NCBI GenBank assembly: GCA_002353575.1
Contig: DEJQ01000032.1
Location: 25,983-89,982 of the forward strand
DNA: 64,000 nt
DNA from: Prevotellaceae bacterium UBA2744
Lineage (GTDB): Bacteria; Bacteroidota; Bacteroidia; Bacteroidales; Bacteroidaceae
Direction of reading: 5' to 3'
Below are positions 1 to 7,720 of this stretch, piece by piece. The notes beneath the pieces are model-generated. The model was not told where the DNA came from. It saw nothing but the letters and a program-made list of their open reading frames with translations, and did no database searches. A program made the position numbers and the translations under genes. Each line of letters begins with the position of its first letter. The first letter of the stretch is position 1.

Positions 1-190
1 AAAAGCTAACGTTCCGCAAGACGTGTATTATTATAGCTACAAATTGTAGTATAACTTACAGAACGCGAGTAAAGCCCGCTCTCGTCGCGAATGGCTTTTA
101 AAGATGTCATTAGCTATGTGACGCAATGACAGATGACACGGATTTTATTAAAGACCACTAATCACACTAATCGAACGAATTTTTCTTTTT
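1..190. other. Gene-free stretch at window start
   Basis: No open reading frame with a start, codon pattern or recognisable product could be supported here. It lies downstream of the minus-strand receptor gene that ends at 324, so it is probably 3' untranslated or intergenic DNA. No tRNA-like or riboswitch-like fold was recognised. Confidence 0.4.
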
Positions 191-304
191 TTCAAGAATT
201 AGAGAATTAGAGAATTAGAGAATTATTCTCTTAACCTGCTAAACTTCATCATCTGAATTGATGAGAATGAATAGAATTGCTTCTATAATTCTCTAATTCT
301 TGAA
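191..304. repeat. 18-bp perfect inverted repeat with an 8-bp tandem repeat
   Basis: The arms 191-208 and 287-304 are perfect reverse complements over 18 bases (TTCAAGAATTAGAGAATT), separated by 78 bases. The left arm runs into three copies of AGAGAATT (201-224). The element sits just downstream of the receptor gene ending at 324. It may act as an AT-rich stem or be a relic of a small repeat element. It lacks the GC-rich stem of an ordinary terminator. Confidence 0.7.
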
Positions 305-323
305 AGATAATACTTATAGGTTT

Positions 324-2396
324 TTAATTCTTCAGCCTGATTTTCAGACCGACAACGAGCATGGTGCCGGGTGAGTAGAGGGCGTACTTGCGGTAGGCGG
401 AGTCGATGCGGCGATCCACCTTGTTGAAGATGTTGTCAACACCGATGGAGGGTTCGATGATTGCCCAGCTGGCAGTATCGAAACTGTGGGTAGTATGGAG
501 GTTCCAGATGGTGAATCCGGGGGCATCCTCGTAGGTGCCGGTATAGTAGGTCTTCGACTGCAGACGTCCGTTCAGGTTTACGTTCAGACTGTATTTGCCC
601 CACGTGTGGCGGTAGTTGGCTGCTACGGTGCCCGCGTGGCGTATGCTGCGCTCCAGCACGGTCCATTCGCCATCGGTCTTGCTACGGGCGTACGTGTAGG
701 CATAGTTGCCCGAGAGGTTGAATCCGCGGAATATGTTTGCCGACACATTGACCTGCACCCCCTTCACGTCGCCCTGGTCGCTGTTCTGATAGAGCGCGTA
801 GCTGGTCAGCTTCGATGCCTGGTCGGCTGTCATCTCGGGAAATTCGTTCTGCAGCATACTGCGCGAAGCATCATCTACTGTCAGGTTTTTCTTCACCACC
901 ATATCGTTGATGCGGTTGATGAATCCGGTAAGGCTCACCGAGACGGCATTGGTGTGGTATTCGGCATTGAGTGCAAAGTAGTTGCTCTTCTCGGGTTTCA
1001 GGTCGCGGTTGCCGAAGCTGATCTGTGCCTTGCCGCGGTTCACGGAGAAGTAGTGGTAGTAGAGTTCGTCGAGACCCGGAGCACGGAAACCAGCCGAATA
1101 GGTAGCACGGAAGCGGAAGTTGCCGGGTGCATACATAATGGTGGCTTTAGGTGTGAGGTGATTCTTGAAGGTCTCATGATGCGTAAAACGGAGTCCGGCA
1201 GTGACGGTGAAGTTGCACGGCAGGTTGTGTTCGTGCTGCACGTAGCCTGCAAAGGTGTTCACCCCCTTATCGATGCTGCCCGACGAAGCTTCAAGGTAGT
1301 CGTGGCGCCAGTCTGCTCCGAAGATGGTGGTGGAACCGCGGAAGAGTCCGAGTATGGCTTTCAGTTCGCCGTCGAGCGCACGCTGGCGTTTCGACTGCAC
1401 ATAGTCGCCCGGGGCGTTCGTCTTGGTGGCCAATGCATATTCCTTTCCATAGCGGAAGTAATCGGCAACGAAGTCTGCCTGCAGGGAGTTGCGACTGGAG
1501 AACTTATATATTCCGCCTGCGTTCCATCGCAGTCCGTGGTATCGCATCTCGTAGTCTGTTCCGCCCGTGACGTCGGTGCGAGTGTGAGGGCGGTCGGTAA
1601 TTTTGTTCGAGTAGTCGATGCCTGCGTTGAGTGCGAGGTGCTGACTGGGAGAGAACGTGAATTTCTGTCCCAGAATGTTGGCACGATAGCCTGTGAAGAG
1701 GGGTGCGATGGTCGGCTGAGTCTCCGTATCGGAACCCTTCACATACTCCAGTCCGTTGTTCTGGTAGCTGTCGGCGCGGTCGTGGCTGTAGGAGGTGTAT
1801 GAACCGAACGAGCCCTTGTGGATGTCGAGAAGGACGTTTTCGGTCAGTTGTCCGTGACCCGACACACGGGTGTCGCTACCCATCAGCAGCAGGTTCTGCG
1901 TAGGCTGGTCGGTGATGATGTTGATTACTCCGGCTATGGCGTCGCTGCCGTAGAGCGAGCTGGCGGCACCGTCGAGCACCTCAATACGTTTCACGCGCGA
2001 CATATTGATGCGGTTGAGGTCGAGGTTGTTGGATATGTCGCCCGAGAGTCGCTGTCCGTTGATGAGGATAAGGATGTACTTGTTACCAAGCCCGTTAAGA
2101 CGCAGGAACGAACCCATCGACGAGGGTGCCATAGAGATTTGCGGCATCATGCGAGTGAGTGCTCCGTCGAGGGTGGTGATTCCCTGTTCCCGAATCTCCA
2201 GTGCCGAGAGCACATGAACCGGGGTGGCTGTGCTCTTCAGACGCTGATGGTGGCCCGAACCGGTCACTACGACGGGGTTCAGGTTATGGGTGCGAATGGC
2301 AGCTACGAAGTCGCTGCGCTCCATACGATGGATTTGCGAGAAAGCAGTGCCCCCGAACGAGAGCACTGCCACAACAACAAATGATATTTTCTTCAC
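324..2396 (-). CDS. TonB-dependent outer membrane receptor (corrinoid/metal-tetrapyrrole uptake candidate)
   Basis: This is a receptor of 690 aa. A signal peptide (KKISFVVVAVLSF...) is followed by a VVVTGSG TonB-box/plug start near residues 41-48. The plug carries the usual SSLYGSDAIAGVINI motif, and a long beta-barrel ends in an aromatic-rich C-terminus. The start chosen is the GTG at 2396, which gives a clean signal peptide. A longer frame from TTG at 2492 would overlap the upstream gene by 74 bp and bury the signal peptide. It lies 22 bp downstream of the CbiK-like lipoprotein gene and is the third gene behind the cobalamin riboswitch, so B12-related regulation is inferred. The substrate could be a cobamide, cobinamide, cobalt complex or heme, and the sequence does not decide which. 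The family call is firm and the substrate is open. Confidence 0.85.
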   Translation of the reverse strand: MKKISFVVVAVLSFGGTAFSQIHRMERSDFVAAIRTHNLNPVVVTGSGHHQRLKSTATPVHVLSALEIREQGITTLDGALTRMMPQISMAPSSMGSFLRLNGLGNKYILILINGQRLSGDISNNLDLNRINMSRVKRIEVLDGAASSLYGSDAIAGVINIITDQPTQNLLLMGSDTRVSGHGQLTENVLLDIHKGSFGSYTSYSHDRADSYQNNGLEYVKGSDTETQPTIAPLFTGYRANILGQKFTFSPSQHLALNAGIDYSNKITDRPHTRTDVTGGTDYEMRYHGLRWNAGGIYKFSSRNSLQADFVADYFRYGKEYALATKTNAPGDYVQSKRQRALDGELKAILGLFRGSTTIFGADWRHDYLEASSGSIDKGVNTFAGYVQHEHNLPCNFTVTAGLRFTHHETFKNHLTPKATIMYAPGNFRFRATYSAGFRAPGLDELYYHYFSVNRGKAQISFGNRDLKPEKSNYFALNAEYHTNAVSVSLTGFINRINDMVVKKNLTVDDASRSMLQNEFPEMTADQASKLTSYALYQNSDQGDVKGVQVNVSANIFRGFNLSGNYAYTYARSKTDGEWTVLERSIRHAGTVAANYRHTWGKYSLNVNLNGRLQSKTYYTGTYEDAPGFTIWNLHTTHSFDTASWAIIEPSIGVDNIFNKVDRRIDSAYRKYALYSPGTMLVVGLKIRLKN

Positions 2397-2418
2397 TATA
2401 TCAACAATCTCTTTATTA

Positions 2419-3567
2419 TTATTCTTCTTCCTCCTCTGGATACATTGAGTGGTAAGCATCTTCGAAGAACTCTGCCTCCTTAGTATGCTCAATCCAGATC
2501 TGACGAATGCCTTCGAGTTCGAGCAGACCCTGTGGGTGAGTGTTTACAGTAGGAACTTCAGGAGTGTAGCCGTTGTGCTTGAAGTACTCGAACCAGCTGT
2601 TTTCCTCGCTCTCAGGATCTTCCTCATCCCATGAACCTTCACCTGCCATATCGTTGTGAGCGTGGTCGCCGGCGATTGACATGAGTGCGTGGAGATACAC
2701 CTTACCGTCGTTGTATCCGGCATCCTTCATACGTTTCAGCACGTCCTGCTTGTAGTTCTTAGGCATATCGACTGTTCCGACGAAGAACTTAGGATTGATC
2801 TTCTGGAGTTCATCTTCCAACTGAGTGTAGCGCACGTTTGCCTTGAAGGTGTCGTAGGTCTCAGGGTTTCCGTGACCCATGAATGCAACTACACCGTCCT
2901 GTGTCTCACTGGCATAGAGTGTGCTGAGTTCCTGAGCCACTGCAGGCACGTCTTCTTCAGGGTCGAAGAGCAGAGGCATACCGAACATGATAGCCTCTTC
3001 GTCCTGAAGTTTCTTCAGATAGTCGTCGTCGAGGTGTGCACTGGCTACATAACCGTTGTTCATGAATTTCTTCACAGATGCTACGACTGCAGAGAATTCC
3101 TCACCAGGGATAACCTGCAGAGACTGCACGTAGATCTTGTCGTACTTAGCTGCACCGATAGCGTGGAGCAGGTAGCGGGGCTCGTAGTAGTCGCGCTTTA
3201 CGATGTTGCCCTCGTCGTCCTTGTTCTCACCGATGCTGGCACGGTTGATACAGATGTCGCTTGAGAAACTCATAAACACATCTGCCTTTGGGAATGCTGC
3301 CTTGTAAGCCTCAACTGTCTTGTCGAAAGCAAGGAAGGCATTGTTCCAGGTAGAACCGAAGGCAATGAGCAGCACTGCTTCCTTATTGCCCGACTTTGCT
3401 TTGGTCTCGGCAACGAGCCTGTCGTTGTAGGTGTACTCCGATACCATGTTTTCCACTACTTTTTCTACTGTCTCTACTTTCTTGTCGTCATCGCCACAAG
3501 AAGTGAACAGGGGTGCTGCCAGAGCTACTGCTGCTGCAGCGAAGAGAAAAGATTTAATCTTCTTCAT
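2419..3567 (-). CDS. CbiK-family cobalt chelatase, exported lipoprotein form
   Basis: This protein of 382 aa belongs to the CbiK family (sirohydrochlorin cobaltochelatase). Visible family motifs are LIAFGSTW (about 67-74), FMGHG with His232, and AGDHAHNDM with His302. The two histidines match the metal-binding/catalytic pair of CbiK. Unlike the cytoplasmic enzyme of about 260 aa, it has a lipoprotein signal with lipobox LFTSC (Cys24), an extra N-terminal linker and an acidic tail (EEEEE). It should therefore act outside the cytoplasm. The gene sits between two TonB receptors and overlaps the upstream one by 14 bp. A known parallel is IhtB/FetB of Porphyromonas gingivalis, a CbiK-like hemin-binding lipoprotein next to a TonB receptor. 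It could insert or remove metal, or simply bind a tetrapyrrole. The family assignment is secure; the reaction is inferred. Confidence 0.85.
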   Translation of the reverse strand: MKKIKSFLFAAAAVALAAPLFTSCGDDDKKVETVEKVVENMVSEYTYNDRLVAETKAKSGNKEAVLLIAFGSTWNNAFLAFDKTVEAYKAAFPKADVFMSFSSDICINRASIGENKDDEGNIVKRDYYEPRYLLHAIGAAKYDKIYVQSLQVIPGEEFSAVVASVKKFMNNGYVASAHLDDDYLKKLQDEEAIMFGMPLLFDPEEDVPAVAQELSTLYASETQDGVVAFMGHGNPETYDTFKANVRYTQLEDELQKINPKFFVGTVDMPKNYKQDVLKRMKDAGYNDGKVYLHALMSIAGDHAHNDMAGEGSWDEEDPESEENSWFEYFKHNGYTPEVPTVNTHPQGLLELEGIRQIWIEHTKEAEFFEDAYHSMYPEEEEE

Positions 3568-5773
3568 AGTTTGAAATTTTTGGTGTTAATAAATTATGTT
3601 GTTGCTTTGAACGTTTGCCATAGTTGAAGCGTATGCTGAAAGCCAAGTGCAGGGTTGTGCCCGAGGTGTTGTTGCCCAGGTGGTAGGGACGCATGGTGCG
3701 GTCAACGAAATTGAATATGTTGTCCACTCCGAACTCCACACGATAAGTGAGCAGTTTGCCCGTGCGACCGAAGTCGTGGGTGGTGTTCACGCGCCATATC
3801 TGGAAGGGTTTGCCGTTGCCGTTGTTCTGATAGAACCGCGTACTGCTGCCCCGGGTCGAAACGCTGACCCCCATCTTGTAGATATTCGAGAAGGCATGAC
3901 CATACACGAGCGACGCACTCCACTTATGGTGAGCCATTCCGTCGATGGTGACCTCCGTCAGTCGGTCCTTCGCGCTGTCGTAGAGATGGGCTTTCGTATC
4001 GAGAAAACTATATGCCCCGGTGAGCGACAGTTCCCTGAGAATCTTCCACGAGAGATTCACGTCGATACCGAACGTGCGTGCGTCGTCCATATTCTTATAC
4101 ATTCGCGCCTGCACATTGTTGCTGCCGTCGCCCAGATACGCCGTAGTGACTCCGGCTGGAATCTCGCCTACAGGCACATTGGTCAGCGCAATCATATCGT
4201 TCAGACGGTTCAGATAACCCGTCACCGATGCCGTCAGCCGCTCGCCGCGATATTCCACATTCGCCGAGAAGTAATTGCTGGTTTGCGGTTTCAGGTCGCG
4301 GTTGCCGATATTGAAGAACGTGCTGCTTCCCATCACGTGCAGATAGCGGTAGTGGAGTTCCTTCACCGTAGGCGACTTGAACCCCTGACTCCAACCCAGA
4401 CGGAAACGGAAGTCGCCTGCCGACAGCATAGCACTGAGCTTTGGGGTCAGCCTGACACCGAAGTTCTGATTATGCACGAAACGGAGTCCTGCTGTCAGGT
4501 TGAGCCACTTCAAGGCGTTGAACTCGTCCTGGGCATACAGGGCAGCCGTGCGGTCACTGGCACTGCCCGACTCCGTGCGGTCGGGAGCCTTCAGATAGTC
4601 GTAGCGGTATTCAGCCCCGGCATGGAGGGTATTCTCGCCAGGCAGGTAGAATACCCCTTTCAGCACACCCATCACCCTCTGCTGGTCGCTCTGCAGTTTC
4701 TTCTGTCCTGCATACATCGGAACGGAGAACCACTCGCCGTTCTGCGCACCGAACTGTTCGCCGCTGAGCAGAACATACTCGTATGTACGTGCCGTGTAGT
4801 TATAATAGTAGTCGTGCAGATTCCAATCCACATCGAGAGCCAGATGATTACGCTGCGACTGTCCCTCACTGCCGTTCAGATACCACTTGCCGCCAGCCGA
4901 TGCCGACGCATTCTTATAGTGCAGGTCGTAGGTATATACGTCGCAGCTGGGATGAGTTCCGTTTCGGGGGCGGTTGATATTCTTCATGTAGAAAGAGCCG
5001 TCGGCATACAGTTCGAGATTGCGCACCGGACTGTACGTGAAGCGCTGCGCTATCTGCCAGCCCGCGAACTTATTCACAGTCTTGTTCCTGCTGTCGGTAA
5101 TCACCATAGCCTCGGCATACTCCTCGCCGGTATTCTGCCACCCGTCACTGCGCTGCAGCTGGAATTTGGTCTGGCTGCCGAACCTGCCGATATTGAGAGC
5201 CACCATATCATACTGACGCAGATCGTTATGTGTGCCGTAGCGCGTGGAGTTCTCAGCATACACCCCTTTCTGAGTATGCTTCTTAGTGATGATATTGATT
5301 ACACCCGCCATAGCATCGCTTCCGTAGAGAGCACTCTGTGCCCCCTTCACAATCTCAATCTTCTCGATGTCCTGCGGAGAGATAACCGAGAGGTCGTTCT
5401 CGCCACCCACATCGCCATGAATACGTTTGCCGTCGATCAGCACCAGAATATAGCTGTTGCCCAGTCCGCCCAGCTGCATCTGACTGCCCATGTCGCCCTC
5501 GGAGAAAGCAAACGACGAGGTCAGTCCGCTCAGGATGTCCTCGAGACTGCGACCACCATATTGCTGCAGCATCTGACGTGTGATGACCTCGGTCTGCACG
5601 GGCGCATCCTTCAAGAGGTGGCGGGTACCTGTACCTGTCACCACTACTTCCTGCAGACTGTCGGACTTCCATACAGCGGACTGCGCCGACACGCATAATA
5701 CAATCAGCCATTGCAATGCCGCAACTGCGAGGGCGGTCTTGAAACAGCTTTCTGAGAACGGTTTTACTGTCAT
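3554..5773 (-). CDS. TonB-dependent receptor, BtuB-like
   Basis: This 739-aa outer membrane receptor has a signal peptide ending near residue 31 (VSAQS), then EVVVTGTG (42-49) as the TonB-box region, a plug with SALYGSDAMAGVINI, and a barrel containing repeated NIGNRDLKP-type turns. The ATG at 5773 is preceded by a cobalamin riboswitch on the same strand. Transport of B12 or other corrinoids is therefore the best inference. The 3' end overlaps the CbiK-like lipoprotein gene by 14 bp, implying translational coupling. It resembles the receptor at 324-2396 in its plug (MAGVINI versus IAGVINI) and around the NRDLKP turns, so the two probably arose by duplication with substrate divergence. Confidence 0.88.
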   Translation of the reverse strand: MTVKPFSESCFKTALAVAALQWLIVLCVSAQSAVWKSDSLQEVVVTGTGTRHLLKDAPVQTEVITRQMLQQYGGRSLEDILSGLTSSFAFSEGDMGSQMQLGGLGNSYILVLIDGKRIHGDVGGENDLSVISPQDIEKIEIVKGAQSALYGSDAMAGVINIITKKHTQKGVYAENSTRYGTHNDLRQYDMVALNIGRFGSQTKFQLQRSDGWQNTGEEYAEAMVITDSRNKTVNKFAGWQIAQRFTYSPVRNLELYADGSFYMKNINRPRNGTHPSCDVYTYDLHYKNASASAGGKWYLNGSEGQSQRNHLALDVDWNLHDYYYNYTARTYEYVLLSGEQFGAQNGEWFSVPMYAGQKKLQSDQQRVMGVLKGVFYLPGENTLHAGAEYRYDYLKAPDRTESGSASDRTAALYAQDEFNALKWLNLTAGLRFVHNQNFGVRLTPKLSAMLSAGDFRFRLGWSQGFKSPTVKELHYRYLHVMGSSTFFNIGNRDLKPQTSNYFSANVEYRGERLTASVTGYLNRLNDMIALTNVPVGEIPAGVTTAYLGDGSNNVQARMYKNMDDARTFGIDVNLSWKILRELSLTGAYSFLDTKAHLYDSAKDRLTEVTIDGMAHHKWSASLVYGHAFSNIYKMGVSVSTRGSSTRFYQNNGNGKPFQIWRVNTTHDFGRTGKLLTYRVEFGVDNIFNFVDRTMRPYHLGNNTSGTTLHLAFSIRFNYGKRSKQQHNLLTPKISNYEED

Positions 5774-5831
5774 TCTACGTCTTTACGAAGCGCATATTCC
5801 TGTGCACGCGTAACACATTATATAAATAATA

Positions 5832-6000
5832 TGGCAGGTCTTCTGACTTTCCCTTGTCTGCTTAGCCTTCCCGACACAGAATCTCTCTGTCAGTGGCTTT
5901 TTGTAAGCAAACCCGAAATAAGGATTACAGCTGCAGGTACAGTTCCGGACTTGCACCGGATTCCCTTGCATCAAGACGACAACTTCGTCTGATTACCATT
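5832..6000 (-). promoter_or_regulatory. Cobalamin riboswitch
   Basis: Read on the minus strand, the segment has the conserved cobalamin-aptamer blocks in order: GGGAATCCGGTGCAAGTCCGG, CTGTACCTGCAGCTGTAA, the B12 box GCCACTG, and the closing GGGAAAGTCAGAAGACCTGCC. It sits about 60 nt upstream of the ATG of the BtuB-like receptor (5773). Binding of adenosyl- or other cobalamins would be expected to lower expression of the receptor-CbiK-receptor operon. No clear terminator hairpin with a U-run follows, so control at translation initiation is more likely. Confidence 0.93.
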
Positions 6001-6010
6001 ATTTTCGCTG

Positions 6011-6018
6011 CAAAGATA
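6011..6018 (-). promoter_or_regulatory. Predicted -7 box for the riboswitch-led receptor operon
   Basis: TATCTTTG on the minus strand matches the Bacteroidetes -7 consensus TAnnTTTG. It would start transcription near 6004, right at the 5' edge of the riboswitch, which supports the assignment. No convincing TTTG -33 box was found at 19-21 bp. Confidence 0.55.
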
Positions 6019-6060
6019 GATATAAAATGTTAATAAACCATCTGTATTCAAGAAAAATTG

Positions 6061-6068
6061 TAATTTTG
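6061..6068 (+). promoter_or_regulatory. Predicted -7 box for the cbiA operon
   Basis: TAATTTTG matches TAnnTTTG and ends only 4 nt before the cbiA ATG at 6073. If it is used, the transcript would begin at or next to the start codon, giving a leaderless or near-leaderless mRNA. The riboswitch on the opposite strand would then not be part of this transcript. Confidence 0.5.
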
Positions 6069-6072
6069 CACT

Positions 6073-6726
6073 ATGAAATCCCAATTCCTCATATCGGCAC
6101 CGATGAGCGGCTCAGGCAAGACGACAGTTGCCCGAGGGCTTATGGCGTTGCTGAGAGAGAAAGGTTATGCGGTGCAACCGTTCAAGTGCGGACCGGACTA
6201 TATAGACACTAAATTCCACGAGGCTGTATGCGGGCGTCCGAGTATCAACCTCGACACGTTCATGGCTTCGGCGGAACACGTAAGGGAACTATACACCCGC
6301 TACGGCAGCGATGCAGATGTGTGCATCGTGGAGGGCATGATGGGACTGTTCGACGGCTACGACCGCGAGAAAGGTTCGTCGTACGAGATAGCCCGAGTGC
6401 TCGACATCTCCGTTGTACTGGTGACAGACGCACGGTCGGCAGCCTACTCTACAGCAGCCCTGCTCACAGGATTCACGCAGTTCAGGAAGGATGTGCACAT
6501 CGCAGGCGTCATATTCAACAAAGTCGGTTCCGCACGGCACACAGAGATGCTTCGGCAGGTATGCGACGACCTGAACATAGAATGTCTGGGATGTCTGCCC
6601 AAAGACGCGGCACTCGAACAGGGTTCGAGGTATCTGGGACTCGACTTCTCGGAAAAAGCAGAAACAGCAAGACTGACAGAACTCTTAGAAGAGCACGTAG
6701 CATGGAAAAGACTCTTAACACTCTGA
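6073..6726 (+). CDS. cbiA: Cobyrinate a,c-diamide synthase, N-terminal (ATP-binding) part
   Basis: This 217-aa reading frame covers the dethiobiotin-synthetase-like ATPase half of CbiA/CobB. It shows a P-loop SGSGKTT (about residues 11-17), KCGPDYID, VEGMMGLFDG, SAAYSTAALL and the family LGLDFSEKAETARL near its end. CbiA amidates the a and c side chains of cobyrinate using glutamine and ATP. Normally one chain of about 430 aa also carries a glutaminase domain. Here the frame stops at 6724-6726 and the glutaminase half continues in another frame from 6702. The linker found in the family between these halves also looks shortened. The gene may be truly split, broken, or affected by a sequencing error. 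It is the first gene of the plus-strand cob operon. Confidence 0.85.
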   Translation: MKSQFLISAPMSGSGKTTVARGLMALLREKGYAVQPFKCGPDYIDTKFHEAVCGRPSINLDTFMASAEHVRELYTRYGSDADVCIVEGMMGLFDGYDREKGSSYEIARVLDISVVLVTDARSAAYSTAALLTGFTQFRKDVHIAGVIFNKVGSARHTEMLRQVCDDLNIECLGCLPKDAALEQGSRYLGLDFSEKAETARLTELLEEHVAWKRLLTL

Positions 6727-7262
6727 TAGCACGCAACCCGGAGTCGTTCTCCTTCATCTATCAGGAGAACATAGACCGGCTGGGAGACAACGTCGGATTT
6801 TTCGACCCGGAGAAGGACGTTCCGCAACTGGAGCACGTCGATCTGCTCTATCTGCCCGGCGGTTATCCCGAGAAACACCTTGAGGCACTCACCGGCAACG
6901 AGGCATGCCGCAAGGCTATATGGGAGTATGCCGAACGCGGAGGCAGGATAGTGGCTGAGTGCGGCGGAATGATGTACCTGTGCAAGAGCATAGTCAGCGA
7001 CGAGGGCACGTTCCCCATGTGCGGCGTGCTGCCCTACACCGTCAGCGCACGGAAGGCAGACAGGAAACTGTCGCTGGGCTACCGTCGGTTCGTACTCGAC
7101 GGAAAGGAATACCGCGGACACGAATTCCACTACACCCAGTTTATGGGCGAGCTGCCGGAAAGCATCGTTCAGGTATATGACGCAAAAGGGCGCCCGGTAG
7201 CAACTCCCGTGATGAGATATAAGAATGTATTAGCCAGTTATACGCATTTGTATCAGATATGA
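6702..7262 (+). CDS. cbiA: Cobyrinate a,c-diamide synthase, C-terminal glutaminase part
   Basis: This segment of 186 aa is the class I glutamine amidotransferase half of CbiA. It contains IARNPESFSFIYQENI, LYLPGGYPEKHLEAL, and AECGGMMYL with the nucleophile Cys. The ATG at 6702 lies inside the end of the upstream frame (25-bp overlap), so it could be translated as a separate subunit by coupling. Alternatively the two halves belong to one protein disrupted by an indel. The proposed first residues (EKTLNTLIARNPE) leave almost no linker. The TGA at 7260-7262 overlaps the adenosyltransferase ATG at 7259 in an ATGA arrangement. Confidence 0.82.
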   Translation: MEKTLNTLIARNPESFSFIYQENIDRLGDNVGFFDPEKDVPQLEHVDLLYLPGGYPEKHLEALTGNEACRKAIWEYAERGGRIVAECGGMMYLCKSIVSDEGTFPMCGVLPYTVSARKADRKLSLGYRRFVLDGKEYRGHEFHYTQFMGELPESIVQVYDAKGRPVATPVMRYKNVLASYTHLYQI

Positions 7263-7720
7263 AACACATATACACAAAGACAGGCGACGAAGGGACGACG
7301 AGTCTGCGCGACGGAGTACGTGTAGCGAAAGACGACCTTAGAATAGAAACCAACGGACAGATAGATATGCTGAATTCGCTGATCGGACTGCTTGCAGAAG
7401 ACAACGAACTCCTAACCGACATACAGAAAGAACTGATGACGGTAATGAGTCATGTGGCTACGCCCGAAGGCAGAGAGAATCCGCGAGCACTGCACTGCAA
7501 CGAACTCACAGCCCGAATGGAACAAGCTATTGATGCCTGCAACACTCCAAAGGGTTTCATCCTGCCAAGAGGTATAGCTAATGTAGCACGAGCCCAAGCT
7601 CGCACAGCCGAACGCAGACTATGGACTCTCTCACGCCAATACTCCATAGACCCGAGCATCCTCGTGATGATGAACCGCCTGTCGGATTATCTGTTTGCCT
7701 TAGCCATGGAAAAAGCATGA
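7259..7720 (+). CDS. PduO-type cob(I)alamin adenosyltransferase
   Basis: This 153-aa enzyme transfers the 5'-deoxyadenosyl group of ATP to cob(I)alamin or a cob(I)yrinate intermediate. PduO-type motifs are present: YTKTGDEGTTSL at the N-terminus (ATP binding), RTAERRLW and MNRLSDYLF near the C-terminus. The length is slightly shorter than the usual 180-190 aa. It is not a CobA/BtuR-type protein. The ATG overlaps the cbiA stop by 4 bp, and the stop overlaps the cobQ ATG, so it is coupled on both sides. Acting between CbiA and CobQ fits the pathway order, in which adenosylation precedes the later amidations. Confidence 0.92.
   Translation: MKHIYTKTGDEGTTSLRDGVRVAKDDLRIETNGQIDMLNSLIGLLAEDNELLTDIQKELMTVMSHVATPEGRENPRALHCNELTARMEQAIDACNTPKGFILPRGIANVARAQARTAERRLWTLSRQYSIDPSILVMMNRLSDYLFALAMEKA

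Noticed and set aside
486..1802. Long plus-strand open frame opposite the first TonB receptor
   Set aside because: It lies wholly antisense to a clear receptor gene and its translation shows no family motif or domain; it arises from codon bias of the real gene. The same holds for 3647-5698, 25330-26727, 27908-29263, 43999-45021, 55004-57709 and 61952-63331.
5832..6000. Riboswitch as regulator of cbiA
   Set aside because: The conserved blocks read correctly only on the minus strand, so the aptamer belongs to the receptor operon, not to the plus-strand cbiA transcript.
6690..6726. Programmed -1 frameshift joining the cbiA halves
   Set aside because: The required shift is -1, but no X-XXY-YYZ slippery heptamer is present in the overlap; the available steps give mismatched codons. 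A split gene, a mutation or a sequencing error is more likely.
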